Assembly (NCBI RefSeq): GCF_025210435.1
Contig: NZ_JAOART010000063.1
Location: 1-51,900, forward strand
DNA: 51,900 nt
Reading direction: 5' to 3'
Origin: Anaeromicrobium sp.
Lineage (GTDB): Bacteria; Bacillota; Clostridia; Peptostreptococcales; Thermotaleaceae
Numbering within the stretch: position 1 is the stretch's first letter; every line of letters begins with the position of its first letter. The position numbers and the translations under genes were made by a program. This document shows positions 18,865 to 28,447 of this stretch, in pieces. The notes below the pieces were generated by a model that was not told the DNA's origin, searched no databases, and saw nothing but the letters and a program-made list of their open reading frames with translations.

Positions 18865-19896
18865 TTACACTTTAGTCACATTGTATATGGAATCTATTTC
18901 CTTAAATACTAGGGTAAATTTAGCATACTCATTAACTTTTGATTCCATAACAATCTCATGACCTAACATATGACTAATTTTTTTAGATAAATACATGCCA
19001 TATCCTGTGGATTTCATGCCAGCCCTTTCCTTAGAAGAAGTATATCCCCTTTTAAATATTTGACTTATGTCCTTACTATCTATGCCTACTCCTGTATTTT
19101 TTACTTCTATTAAAATACCCCTGTCATCTTTTATGGTTTTTATATCTATTGTGCCACCATCATTTGTATACTTTACTCCATTAGATATGATCTGTGAAAT
19201 TATATACCCACTCCATTTTTCATCAGTAAGTACCTTGTAATCTTCACCTTCAATATTTATATTTATTCTCTTATAACTAAATATACTGGCATATTTTTTT
19301 AAGGATTGGCCTATCATTTTCTTTGTGCTAGTTGGTTTTAGTTTATAGTCATTATAAAAGTTTTTGGACTTTATATGGTAGAAATTTTTTTCTATAGCTT
19401 CTTCTATAGCTTTTATTTCCTTGTCCATGTCCTTATATATACTAAAGTTTAAATCGCCCCACTCATTATCTAAAATAAGCCTTAAAGCAGATATATGAAC
19501 CTTTATGTCATGGATCCACTTAGTTATGAAATCAGATTCATCTAAGGATTCATTATATATTTTTTCCTTAAAATCTTCATATTCCCTTGAAAGTTCACAT
19601 ATGCATTTGGCATAGACCTTATCCATTGGATAAGTAAATTCTTCTATTGATTCTTCATAAAAATTTTTCTTACAATAATGACTCTTTACTTTCTTTATAC
19701 GATAAATATATAAAAGATAGTCCCCTATGGCAAATATGACAAATAATACAAGTAAACTTACCATCATATATGTTCCATTAGAATTAGACATGGTAAACTT
19801 CTTGTCCATTTTATATACAATATAAGAAAATATATAACTAACTAAAATAAATCCATAGGTAAACCATCTTTCTATGAAATAATCCATTATCTTCAT
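18865..19896 (-). CDS. BceS-type sensor histidine kinase
   Basis: 343 residues. Two membrane helices (about 13-29 and 43-65) are joined by only about a dozen residues, so there is no real sensor domain outside. This is the intramembrane-sensing layout that relies on the BceB permease. The phospho-acceptor is H129 in WIHDIKVHISAL. The C-terminal HATPase shows N, G1 and G2 boxes (IISNGVKYTNDGG, NTGVGID, GYGMYLSKK). Its ATG overlaps the regulator stop (ATGA). Confidence 0.92.
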   Translation of the reverse strand: MKIMDYFIERWFTYGFILVSYIFSYIVYKMDKKFTMSNSNGTYMMVSLLVLFVIFAIGDYLLYIYRIKKVKSHYCKKNFYEESIEEFTYPMDKVYAKCICELSREYEDFKEKIYNESLDESDFITKWIHDIKVHISALRLILDNEWGDLNFSIYKDMDKEIKAIEEAIEKNFYHIKSKNFYNDYKLKPTSTKKMIGQSLKKYASIFSYKRININIEGEDYKVLTDEKWSGYIISQIISNGVKYTNDGGTIDIKTIKDDRGILIEVKNTGVGIDSKDISQIFKRGYTSSKERAGMKSTGYGMYLSKKISHMLGHEIVMESKVNEYAKFTLVFKEIDSIYNVTKV

Positions 19897-20567
19897 AAAA
19901 GTTTATATCCTTCTCCCTTTATAGTTTTTATATAGTCTAATTCCCCTAAAGTTTTTAACTTTTTCCTTAGTCTATTTACATTTACCGTCAAAGTATTGTC
20001 ATCTACAAAACTCTCATCTTCCCAAAGAGCCTTTATGAAACGAGTTCTAGATATTATTTTATTTGGATTTCTCATAAGGATAGATAATATCTTACACTCA
20101 TTATGGGTAAGTCTTACTTCCTTCTCTTCGCAAAATACACATGCATCTTCTATATTTAGTACTATATTTTTATATTGAATCACATTTAGAGCTTCATCGT
20201 TATAGGAATATGCTCGCCTTAGAATGGCTTGGATTTTTACAATTAGGAGATCTAACGAAAAGGGTTTTTCTATATAGTCATCTCCCCCTTGGGATATGGC
20301 CCTTATCTTATCCGATTCACTCTCCCTTGATGATATGTATATAATTGGCACCTTAGATATTTGCCTTATCCTTGAGCACCAGTAAAACCCATCATAATAG
20401 GGTAAATTAATATCTAGTAATATTAGATGAGGTTTAAATGAACTATATTGTACAAAAACATCTTTAAAATCCTTGCATACTAAAACCTCATATCCCCACC
20501 TTTTTAAATTGTCTTCTAGAATACACGCAATTTTTTTATCATCTTCTACTACAAATATCTTATACAA
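19893..20567 (-). CDS. BceR-type response regulator (OmpR family)
   Basis: 224 residues. The receiver domain has acidic residues D9-D10, phospho-acceptor D52 (LILLDINLPYYDG) and K101 (DYIEKPF). The winged-helix DNA-binding domain covers about 130-224 (VNRLRKKLK, IKTIKGEGYKLL). The start codon is TTG, preceded by a purine-rich AGGAGGGGGGAAG. Partner of the kinase that follows; target is presumably the ABC operon. Confidence 0.93.
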   Translation of the reverse strand: MYKIFVVEDDKKIACILEDNLKRWGYEVLVCKDFKDVFVQYSSFKPHLILLDINLPYYDGFYWCSRIRQISKVPIIYISSRESESDKIRAISQGGDDYIEKPFSLDLLIVKIQAILRRAYSYNDEALNVIQYKNIVLNIEDACVFCEEKEVRLTHNECKILSILMRNPNKIISRTRFIKALWEDESFVDDNTLTVNVNRLRKKLKTLGELDYIKTIKGEGYKLL

Positions 20568-20976
20568 AAACTTCCCCCCTCCTCCCTATTATACCAAAAG
20601 ATGTACTTTTACCAGTTAATCTTACATTATTGTTAGAATCCAATTTTGCTTGGCAATTTATATATAATGTTATATACCATCATTTTCTATTATCCTAATT
20701 TTATCTTTATTTTTTTCATATGCCTTACTTTTTTTGATTTTAATATATTCTTATATTAATACATGTAAAGAACTTATCCTCCACATGTATTTTCATTCTT
20801 TTTAACTTGTTCTATATTTTTTCAATATTCATTTAATAGAATTTTATTAAAACCCTTATTATTCATTTACTTTCTTAGATTAATCTTACTTATATACTAC
20901 TAGGATATGCCTTAATACATCTACCCTATATATTCTATAAGAAATATCAAACAAAATATTACAAATGCTATGCCAA
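20568..20976. other. AT-rich intergenic region upstream of the BceR gene
   Basis: A minus-strand TATAAT at 20588-20593 would start transcription almost at the ribosome site of the response regulator; its -35 region is weak. The rest, apart from the tail of the pseudogene at 20921, shows no gene or notable repeat. Confidence 0.4.
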
Positions 20977-21135
20977 TCATAAGTAAACCAACTTTGCCTT
21001 GCCTAATTTTTTCCAATCCCCACTTTTAAGCTGATTTATTCCACCTATTATTGCTGCATAAATACTAATTATTATACCTGTTCCTAATAAAATTAATAAT
21101 ATGTCTGCACTAAATTTAAAATAGTTAAAAACAAA
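20921..21135 (-). pseudogene. Truncated, frameshifted copy of the 144-residue membrane protein
   Basis: Starting at about 21130, the translation FNYFKFSADILLILLGTGII parallels ENYLNFSVDILLILLGLMIM of the intact gene at 21553. After KKLGKAK near 21000 the homology moves to another frame (GLLMIGIAFVIFCLIFLIE, ending at the TAG at 20921-20923), matching the intact C-terminus FIFGITLVLACIMFFID. The N-terminal half is missing and is replaced by a terminator-like hairpin. This is a tandem duplicate in decay. Confidence 0.75.
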
Positions 21136-21181
21136 GAGGCTGTCTGAAAATGCATAAACATGCATTGAGATAGCCCCTTTT
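21132..21181. terminator. Strong stem-loop at the pseudogene break
   Basis: AAAGAGGCTGTCT pairs with AGATAGCCCCTTTT around a loop that is itself palindromic (ATGCATaaacATGCAT). T-rich tracts flank both sides. It may be a rho-independent terminator or the end of a lost mobile element. Confidence 0.55.
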
Positions 21182-21552
21182 AAATTGAATAGGTTATATT
21201 ATTATTAGACTAGCGGAATCAGATGATGATTTAGTATGTGATCTATACTCTATTAATTTTGTTCCAAATATATACACATTAACATATTGACATAGAACCA
21301 ATATTAACTTTTTTCATTATTTGAGCTTCCTGTTCCTTTGAGTATATACAAAGCCCCTGACTTTAAAATCAGAGGCTTTAATTTATTTTATTTCTTGAAA
21401 ATTATGTGCTTTTGTAATAAAGTCTGATTAAAACACTTATTACTAATGATCAAAATTGCCCTGCGTTTGAATAAATAAATTTTTACCAATATAATATATA
21501 CTCTATCTTCACGAAACAAAATTATCCACAAGTAATTGCCACAAAGTGTTTC
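21182..21552. other. Intergenic stretch with one terminator-like hairpin
   Basis: Contains an inverted repeat at about 21349-21382 (AAAGCCcCTGA...TCAGaGGCTTT) followed by a T-rich run, probably a terminator for the gene at 21553 on the minus strand or for plus-strand transcription. Nothing else was recognised. Confidence 0.5.
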
Positions 21553-21987
21553 CTAATCTATAAAAAACATAATACAAGCCAATACAAGCGTTATACCGAA
21601 TATAAATAATGCTCTCTTTACTTCCTTAACTTCATTTTCTTTCCCACTTCTTAATTTGGTTCTTACACCTATTATTGTCGCATAAATAATAATCATTATC
21701 ATTAATCCTAGTAAAATCAATAATATATCTACACTAAAATTTAAATAGTTTTCTCCCATTACATATAGTATAAATATAATTATAATTATACTTAATACTT
21801 TAATTATAAATTTATCATAATTAGAATACTTTATTTTTTTATACCTAAAAAATGCCTTTATACCTAATAACAATCCAAGTACTGCAAAAAATATTTGTAA
21901 GTACGGAGGTAAATATCTAAATATATATCCATAGCCTATTATTGATAATACCATCCATATTGATCCATCTTTCTGTCTATTTTTCAT
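21553..21987 (-). CDS. Small membrane protein, candidate immunity or accessory protein
   Basis: 144 residues with about four membrane helices (residues 11-26, 29-46, 62-80, 84-106) and a last one at 126-143. ATG follows GAGAGAA. No family is recognised. It lies 140 bases downstream of the decayed Rhs gene on the same strand and has a broken duplicate further on. Duplicated small membrane genes behind an Rhs tip are typical of immunity genes, but that role is inferred from position only. Confidence 0.6.
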   Translation of the reverse strand: MKNRQKDGSIWMVLSIIGYGYIFRYLPPYLQIFFAVLGLLLGIKAFFRYKKIKYSNYDKFIIKVLSIIIIIFILYVMGENYLNFSVDILLILLGLMIMIIIYATIIGVRTKLRSGKENEVKEVKRALFIFGITLVLACIMFFID

Positions 21988-22128
21988 CTATTATTCTCTC
22001 TTTCACAATTTATAAAATATATCATTTTATATGTCTTTTAATTTCATTCCCTAACTATCATCTACTGTCAATTTATTTTCACTTTGAAAATCTTCAATAT
22101 TATTTAGTGTTAAAAGATACTTGTTTTT

Positions 22129-22980
22129 CTAAACAACAGGAATTCTCATACTATTATCATATTTACCTCCTATGCTTTTATCACCATAAAATGCATCTTT
22201 AAAAATAGCACCACCTATACCTATGGCACTAACAATTATTATACTACCTACTACAGCTAATCCAGCAGGTATTGATGCCGCAGCAATGGCGCTTCCCGCA
22301 AAATTCTTTTTGTCCGCCTTATTAAATGTAGATGTAATTTCTTTATAACCTTAAACAACTGTATCTTTGACTTTATTATAAGCAGTTGCTAAAGCTTCTC
22401 GTGCATTATTCCAAATATCCCTAATCCAACTAAAACCATTAGGATCAACATTATTAATTGGATTATTAGCTGCATAAGCATATAAATTAAGTCCTACTCC
22501 TACATCCCTAGTAATAAATCTTCCCAAATAAGGAGATTAATATCTATTCTTTAAGTAATGCATCCCTGTCTCATCATCAAACTGATACCCACTATATCTA
22601 AATGGATTTGCCTTCCACAGTGGTACTCCATCTCCTGTACTTGCTGTATAAGTATAACCCTTTATATATCCCCATGGATCATAGTCATAGGTGACTACCT
22701 TATTTCCATTTTCATCTGCCAATGCCAATACACTTCCATGGGCATCATACAAATACCAATAGTTCTTTGGTATGGCACTTGTATAATCTATCATATATAC
22801 AGGTCTGCCTTGTATATCCCTTACAAAAAAGTATTTTAAAGTGTTATTTTCATTTGTTATATAAGCTAGTTTATCTCCATTATAATAATAGTATTCAGTT
22901 TTCCCATTTGCTATTTTCTTACTTCTAAGTCCACTAGCATTATAATCATATGATCCTATCTAAACTTCATTTTGGTTCGA
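22129..22980 (-). pseudogene. Decayed Rhs/YD-repeat protein, C-terminal part
   Basis: One continuous reading frame of about 284 codons keeps the Rhs signature. It has YD-like repeats (TEYYYYNGDKLAY), the core motif (YDAHGSVLAL, YDPWG, NPFRYSGYQFDDETG, HYLKNRY) and the junction SPYLGRFITRD, LNLYAYAANNPINNVDPNG. After that comes a unique tip with a glycine/alanine-rich hydrophobic stretch. Three in-frame stops interrupt it: TAG at 22960-22962, TAA at 22537-22539 (where a second tyrosine is expected after NRY) and TAA at 22351-22353. The front is missing; it begins right at the pheT terminator. Confidence 0.85.
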
Positions 22981-23009
22981 CTCAACAATATAATTCTAAA
23001 AACAACAAA

Positions 23010-23030
23010 AGAAGGTCTTGCGACCTTCTT
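23010..23030 (-). terminator. Terminator of the pheST operon
   Basis: GAAGGTC / GACCTTC hairpin with a four-base loop, followed on the minus strand by TTCTTTTGTTGTTTTT. It lies immediately after the pheT stop codon. Confidence 0.85.
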
Positions 23031-23032
23031 CA

Positions 23033-25423
23033 TTAATCTCTTAAACTTCCACCAATTTTTTCTTCTAATTCCTTAATTATATTATTATGAACTTTAGTAA
23101 CCTCTTCGTCTGTTAAAGTTCTATCCTTAGCTCTATAAACTAAAGAATAGGCTATACTCTTGTGGCCTTCTTCCACTTGCTTTCCTCTATATACATCAAA
23201 TAGTGTAATACTTTCTAATATTCCACCACCATTAGCAGTTACCACATCTTGTATATCTTTAACATAAACATCCTCTTTAACAACTATGGCGAAGTCCCTA
23301 GTCATGGCTGGATACTTTGGAAGTGGTGTATAACCCTTATCTAAATCTATATGGTTTATCATAGCTTCAAAATCTAATTCTGATACATATACCCTTGTAC
23401 CTATCTTATAGTTTTCACATACATTTGGATGAAGTTCTCCTAATGTACCTACAACTACTCCCTTTACTAACACATTGGCACATCTTCCTGGATGGAATGT
23501 AGTATTAGACTTTTCTGGTACAAATTCCACTCCATCTATACCAAATCTACTAAATACCCTTTCTACCACTCCCTTTAAAGAGAAGAAATCCACATCTTTA
23601 CCATACATACCCATAGTAACAGCTCTCTTCTCAGAAGGTAGTATGTCTTCTCCTGGTATGAAAGTATTTCCACATTCAAAAGCACGGGCTGACTCCACAT
23701 TTTTGTTATAGTTTCTTCCTAACACTTCTATCATATTACCCATTAATGTAGTTCTCATTACACTAGTTTCTTCTCCTAGTGGATTTATTACCTTCACCAC
23801 ATTCCTTAGGGAACTTTCTTCATTTACGCATAAGTTATCAAGTACACTAGGGCTTACAAAGGAATAAGTTAAAATTTCATTTAACCCTGCACCATTTAAA
23901 GTGTCCTTAAGTATGTCTACACTAGATTGTACTGGAGTTTTTCCTCCTTGAATACTATCTTTGTATAGGGTAGTTTCTAATTTATCATATCCATAGATTC
24001 TAGCAATTTCCTCTACGAAATCTATTTCTTTTATCATATCTCCCCTATAAGTAGGAACAGTTACTTCAAAGTCTTCTCCAACTGTCTTTACCTTAAACTC
24101 TAAGCTTTCAAAGATTTTTACCATTTCATCATTAGAAAGTTTAGTTCCAAGTAATCCATTTATTCTAGAACTTCTTACCTTTATAGTTTTTTCTTCTGTC
24201 TTGTTTTCATATATATCAATATGAGATCCTACAACTTCTCCAGCTCCTAATTGTTCCACCAATTGACAGAATCTATTAGCAGCAGTTAAGGTAGTATTAG
24301 GATCTACTCCCTTTTCAAACCTAGAAGAAGCCTCTGTTCTTAAACCTAAGTCCTTAGATGTCTTTCTTATGTTGTCCTTATTAAAATGGGCTGCCTCTAA
24401 GAATATGGTCTTTGTACTATCCTTAATCTCAGTATTTTCTCCACCCATTACTCCAGCTATACCTACTGGCTTTTTACCATCACATATTAAAAGTATATCC
24501 TCATTTAGCTCTCTTGCTTGACCATCTAATGTTTTTATAGTCTCCTTAGCTTTTGCATTTCTAACTATGATTTTTCTATCTTCCACATCTTCTATATCAT
24601 ATGCATGCATTGGTTGACCGAACTCTAACATTACAAAGTTTGTTATATCAACTATGTTACTTATTGGTCTAATGCCTGCTCTCATAAGCCTGTTTTGTAA
24701 CCACTCTGGAGATTCTTCTATCTTTACATTCTTTATAACTCTTCCTACAAATCTATCACAAAGATCCTTATTCTCAACTTCCACCTTCATGTAGTCATTA
24801 GCATCTTCCACTTCACTATTAATCCTTATTTCAGGATATTTCATAGGAACATTAAAAGTAGCTCTAGCTTCCCTAGCCATACCAATTACACTTAAGCAAT
24901 CTGGTCTATTAAATGTGATTTCAAATTCCATTACAGAATCATCAAGTCCCATTATTTCCTTTACTTCTGATCCTAATGGATATTCTTTGTTAAATATGTA
25001 TATGCCATCCTTATTTTGACTTGTGGGTAATATATTATCACCAATTCCTAGTTCTGTCCCTGAACACATCATACCATTAGATACTACTCCACGAAGTTTT
25101 CCCTTTTTAATCTTTGTTCCATCAGGTAATCTTCCACCACTTAATATAACCGGAATATAGTCTCCTTCTTTCACATTGTCTGCACCTGTAACTATTTGAA
25201 CTACTTCTTCTCCCACATCCACTTGAGTAACTATTAGGGAATTTGCATCTGGATGTTTTTTGATTTCTAATATTTTTCCAACTACAATTTTATTCATTTT
25301 TCCTGCTGGATTTTCCACAGTTTCTATATTAGAGCCAGACATGATAAATCCATCTCTTATTTCTTCAACACTTAAGTTTTTTAAATCCACATAATCATTT
25401 AACCAATTTAACGATACTAACAC
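23033..25423 (-). CDS. pheT: Phenylalanyl-tRNA synthetase beta subunit
   Basis: 796 residues. In order: the EMAP-type tRNA-binding domain (about 40-150), B3/B4 editing domain (about 210-390), B5 domain, catalytic-like core, and the C-terminal anticodon-binding FDX-ACB domain (about 700-796, YPAMTRDFAIVVKEDV). It forms the alpha2-beta2 enzyme with PheS. The start codon is GTG after AAGGAGGG, 13 bases past the pheS stop. Confidence 0.97.
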   Translation of the reverse strand: MLVSLNWLNDYVDLKNLSVEEIRDGFIMSGSNIETVENPAGKMNKIVVGKILEIKKHPDANSLIVTQVDVGEEVVQIVTGADNVKEGDYIPVILSGGRLPDGTKIKKGKLRGVVSNGMMCSGTELGIGDNILPTSQNKDGIYIFNKEYPLGSEVKEIMGLDDSVMEFEITFNRPDCLSVIGMAREARATFNVPMKYPEIRINSEVEDANDYMKVEVENKDLCDRFVGRVIKNVKIEESPEWLQNRLMRAGIRPISNIVDITNFVMLEFGQPMHAYDIEDVEDRKIIVRNAKAKETIKTLDGQARELNEDILLICDGKKPVGIAGVMGGENTEIKDSTKTIFLEAAHFNKDNIRKTSKDLGLRTEASSRFEKGVDPNTTLTAANRFCQLVEQLGAGEVVGSHIDIYENKTEEKTIKVRSSRINGLLGTKLSNDEMVKIFESLEFKVKTVGEDFEVTVPTYRGDMIKEIDFVEEIARIYGYDKLETTLYKDSIQGGKTPVQSSVDILKDTLNGAGLNEILTYSFVSPSVLDNLCVNEESSLRNVVKVINPLGEETSVMRTTLMGNMIEVLGRNYNKNVESARAFECGNTFIPGEDILPSEKRAVTMGMYGKDVDFFSLKGVVERVFSRFGIDGVEFVPEKSNTTFHPGRCANVLVKGVVVGTLGELHPNVCENYKIGTRVYVSELDFEAMINHIDLDKGYTPLPKYPAMTRDFAIVVKEDVYVKDIQDVVTANGGGILESITLFDVYRGKQVEEGHKSIAYSLVYRAKDRTLTDEEVTKVHNNIIKELEEKIGGSLRD

Positions 25424-25436
25424 GTAATTTCCCTCC

Positions 25437-26456
25437 TTAGAACTGTTCTATGAAACGCATGTCATTTTCAAAGAATAATCTTATATCATCCACGTTATAC
25501 TTTAGCATAGTAATCCTATCAAGACCCATACCAAAGGCAAATCCACTATAAACTTCCGAATCTATACCACATTCTTCTAATACATTAGGATGAACCATTC
25601 CACAACCTAGGATTTCTATCCATCCACTTCCCTTACATACTTTACAACCTTCTCCTCCACACTTAAAGCATGTTAAGTCAACTTCTGCACTTGGCTCTGT
25701 AAATGGGAAGTTATGTGGTCTAAACTTAGTCTTAGTCTCTTCACCAAATAATTTTTTTGCAAACATATCTAGTGTTCCCTTTAAATCTGCCATAGTTACA
25801 CCCTTACCTACTACTAATCCCTCTATTTGGTGAAACATTGGAGAGTGAGTAGCATCTGGCGTATCACGTCTAAAGCATCTTCCTGGAGAAATAACCTTTA
25901 TAGGAGGTTCTGAGCTTTTCATAGTACGTACCTGTACAGGTGAAGTCTGAGTTCTAAGTATTATATCATCATTAATATAAAAAGTATCTGCCATTCCCCT
26001 TGATGGGTGGTTCTTAGGTGCATTTAATGCATCAAAGTTGTTATATACAGTTTCAACTTCTGGCCCTTCACCTATGGAGAATCCCATACCGATAAATACT
26101 TCCTTTATTTCATCTAAAACTGTCGTAAGAGGATGTCTATGACCTCTTAAAACTTCACTACCTGGCATGGTAACATCTATAGTTTCTTTTTCTAATTTTT
26201 TATTTTTTTCCTTTTCCTTAACATTACTAATAGCATCTTCAAGTTGACTACCAATAGCTTCTCTAACTTCATTGGCTATTTTTCCAACTAATGGCCTTTC
26301 TTCGTTAGAAAGATCCTTCATCCCCCTTAACACTGCTGTTAATTCACCCTTTTTTCCTAAGTACTTTACTCTTATTTGTTGAAGTTCATCCATACTTTGG
26401 GCATTATTTACCAGACTTATTGCACTTTCTTTTATTTGACTCAATTGTTCTTTCAT
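25437..26456 (-). CDS. pheS: Phenylalanyl-tRNA synthetase alpha subunit
   Basis: 339 residues. An N-terminal coiled coil (1-90) is followed by the class II catalytic core with GHRHPLT, motif 2 ([20 protein letters not shown]), a four-cysteine knuckle ([14 protein letters not shown]) and motif 3 ([16 protein letters not shown]). ATG follows AAAGGAG. It lies behind a Phe T-box and one small gene. Confidence 0.97.
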   Translation of the reverse strand: MKEQLSQIKESAISLVNNAQSMDELQQIRVKYLGKKGELTAVLRGMKDLSNEERPLVGKIANEVREAIGSQLEDAISNVKEKEKNKKLEKETIDVTMPGSEVLRGHRHPLTTVLDEIKEVFIGMGFSIGEGPEVETVYNNFDALNAPKNHPSRGMADTFYINDDIILRTQTSPVQVRTMKSSEPPIKVISPGRCFRRDTPDATHSPMFHQIEGLVVGKGVTMADLKGTLDMFAKKLFGEETKTKFRPHNFPFTEPSAEVDLTCFKCGGEGCKVCKGSGWIEILGCGMVHPNVLEECGIDSEVYSGFAFGMGLDRITMLKYNVDDIRLFFENDMRFIEQF

Positions 26457-26458
26457 AC

Positions 26459-26641
26459 CTAAACTCCTTTCAACTTATTAAAAATTATTATAGCCAACAC
26501 ATACACAATGGTAGATATTATGGTATTTCTTAGGATTTCACTAATTTTACTTCTTTTTCTTTTATTGGCCATATTATTGAAAAATATACTTAAAGTGAAA
26601 TAACATATGATGAAAATTCCTGCTTTAATTCCTATCTCCAT
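26459..26641 (-). CDS. Small membrane protein between the Phe T-box and pheS
   Basis: 60 residues from the ATG at 26641, which has GAGGGTG 6 bases upstream. Two hydrophobic helices (about 4-22 and 40-56) flank a basic loop ([11 protein letters not shown]). I do not recognise the family. It lies after the T-box terminator and 2 bases before pheS, so it must share the phenylalanine-responsive transcript. Confidence 0.65.
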   Translation of the reverse strand: MEIGIKAGIFIICYFTLSIFFNNMANKRKRSKISEILRNTIISTIVYVLAIIIFNKLKGV

Positions 26642-26679
26642 ATTAATCACCCTCAATTTGTATGTTTTTAGGCAATAAA

Positions 26680-26918
26680 AAAAACTCCATCCCCATTAGG
26701 GACGAAGTTTATCCGCGTTACCACCCTATTAGTCAAAACTGACCTCTCATGGGACTATAACGGAGTCACCGGCAAAGCCTACTTTTTTCAACTCTGCAGT
26801 TCAAGAGTGAACTTCAGTTGATTAATGTTTAAAGTGCTTTCAGCCACGGCATCTTTTCTCTGTAAACTTAAGTTCAACCTACTCTCTCTATCACAACTAT
26901 TAAAAATTTTTTAACTTC
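26680..26918 (-). promoter_or_regulatory. T-box riboswitch (Phe) upstream of pheST
   Basis: The minus-strand leader has the T-box sequence AGGGTGGTAACGCGG, a stem I region starting at GATAGAGAGAGTAGG, and an apparent specifier TTC followed by A (CTGAAGTTCACTC), a phenylalanine codon. It ends in a terminator (AACTTCGTCCC / GGGGATGGAGTT, then TTTTTTTT). Confidence 0.94.
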
Positions 26919-26923
26919 TAAAT

Positions 26924-26952
26924 ATTATAGCATAAGGAATTTTCATTTACAA
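26924..26952 (-). promoter_or_regulatory. Promoter of the Phe T-box transcript
   Basis: -35 TTGTAA (26947-26952) and -10 TATAAT (26924-26929) with a 17-base spacer on the minus strand. The -35 box overlaps the last codons of the SpoU methyltransferase gene. Confidence 0.65.
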
Positions 26953-27756
26953 TAATTTTGTCATCCTTTGTCTCACAGATTCATATATGATAACAGATGA
27001 TGCAGTAGATGCATTTAATGATTCTGCTTTACCTAGTATGGGTATCTTAATTAGTAAATTGGATTTATTTAATATATAATCAGAAACTCCATTTCCTTCG
27101 TTTCCTATTACTATTGCCACATTTTTAGAAAAATCCACATCATAATAATATTTATCCGTATCCAAACTAGTACATACTATATTTATCTTTTCCCTATGTA
27201 ATACCTCTATTAAATCTTCTTCACCAAACCCTTGAATTATTGGTATATTAAATATGGATCCCATAGTAGAGCGTATAGCTTTAGGGTTATATATATCTAC
27301 ACACCCCTTTGTTAATATGACCCCATGAAACCCTGCCGAATCAGCAGTTCTAATTATTGTACCTAAATTCCCAGGATCTTGAATCCTATCTAATACTACG
27401 TATAAACCATTAGGCCTTATAATTTCATTTATGTCAAATTTTTTCATACCTATAACAGCCATAATACCTTGGCTATTTTCCGTGTCTGATAGGGAATTAA
27501 ATATCTTTTCATCCACTTCATAGACCTTTAATCCTAAGGATAAGACATCCTCTAATAGTCCTTCTCCCTGTTGTACATTGTTAATTTTATTAGAGTATAA
27601 TATATACTTTATTTCTTCTTCGTATTTTATGGCATCTCTTACACTTCTAACACCTTCAATTATGTATTCTTTATTTTTTTCCCTAGACTTCCTTTTATTT
27701 AATTGTCTTGTGTTCTTTACTATCTTATTGTCTGAAGATGTTATTTTAATTACCAA
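26947..27756 (-). CDS. TrmH/SpoU family RNA 2'-O-methyltransferase
   Basis: About 269 residues. I favour a TTG start at 27756, 6 bases after AAGAGGTGG; the GTG at 27765 lies inside that site. The N-terminal substrate-binding domain (1-100) precedes the SpoU knot with its three motifs: LDRIQDPGNLGTIIRTADS, VIGNEGNGVS and IPILGKAESLNASTASSV. It transfers a methyl group from SAM to a ribose in 23S rRNA or tRNA; the exact nucleotide is not predictable. It follows ktrA by about 20 bases. Confidence 0.9.
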   Translation of the reverse strand: MVIKITSSDNKIVKNTRQLNKRKSREKNKEYIIEGVRSVRDAIKYEEEIKYILYSNKINNVQQGEGLLEDVLSLGLKVYEVDEKIFNSLSDTENSQGIMAVIGMKKFDINEIIRPNGLYVVLDRIQDPGNLGTIIRTADSAGFHGVILTKGCVDIYNPKAIRSTMGSIFNIPIIQGFGEEDLIEVLHREKINIVCTSLDTDKYYYDVDFSKNVAIVIGNEGNGVSDYILNKSNLLIKIPILGKAESLNASTASSVIIYESVRQRMTKLL

Positions 27757-27777
27757 AAAATCCACCTCTTGTTATTA

Positions 27778-28425
27778 TCATTTTTTCTCTATTTTTTGAA
27801 TATCATCATTGTGACCTATAACAACTAATACGTCTCCCTTTTTAACTGAATCTAAGGCACTTGGTGATATATTTATCTCTGTACCACGCTTTATGGCCAT
27901 AACATTTATTCCATATTTGGCTCTCATGTTTAAATCTCTTAAACTTTCCCCTTCCCATTCTGTTAAAGCTGAGATTTCAACTATACTATAGTCTGGTGCC
28001 AATTCTATATAATCTAATATATTTGAAGAAACTAAATTATGAGCTAATCTAACTCCCATATCTCTCTCTGGAAATACGATTCTATCTGCCCCTATTTTAT
28101 ATAAAACCTTTGCATGCAATTCGTTTTGTGCTTTAGCTACTACATATTTAACACCCAATTCCTTTGCAATTAAAGTGGCCATAATAGAGGATTGTATATT
28201 AGATCCTATAGTTATAATAGCCACATCGAAATTGCCCATACCTAATGATTTTATGGAATTTTCTTCAGTAGCATCTGCTTGTACTGCATGGGTTACAGAG
28301 TCTGCTATATTTTGTATAGTATCTTCATTACTATCTATGGCTAACACATCAAATCCAAGTCCATATAATGTTCTAGCTACACTTGATCCAAACCTTCCGC
28401 AACCAATTACTGCAAATTGCTTCAT
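27778..28425 (-). CDS. ktrA: Potassium uptake regulatory subunit KtrA/TrkA
   Basis: 215 residues. The N-terminal RCK/TrkA-N Rossmann domain opens with FAVIGCGRFGSSVARTLYG, a nucleotide-binding glycine motif, with acidic D31 at the end of strand two. The C-terminal RCK_C domain (about 135-215) is the site that binds c-di-AMP in related proteins. It gates the membrane subunit encoded 22 bases upstream. Confidence 0.93.
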   Translation of the reverse strand: MKQFAVIGCGRFGSSVARTLYGLGFDVLAIDSNEDTIQNIADSVTHAVQADATEENSIKSLGMGNFDVAIITIGSNIQSSIMATLIAKELGVKYVVAKAQNELHAKVLYKIGADRIVFPERDMGVRLAHNLVSSNILDYIELAPDYSIVEISALTEWEGESLRDLNMRAKYGINVMAIKRGTEINISPSALDSVKKGDVLVVIGHNDDIQKIEKK

Positions 28426-28447
28426 GTTAACACCCCTTTATAATATT

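Noticed and set aside
22558-22928. Plus-strand ORFs across the Rhs remnant
   Set aside because: The minus strand carries a clear Rhs signature; these are mirror frames.
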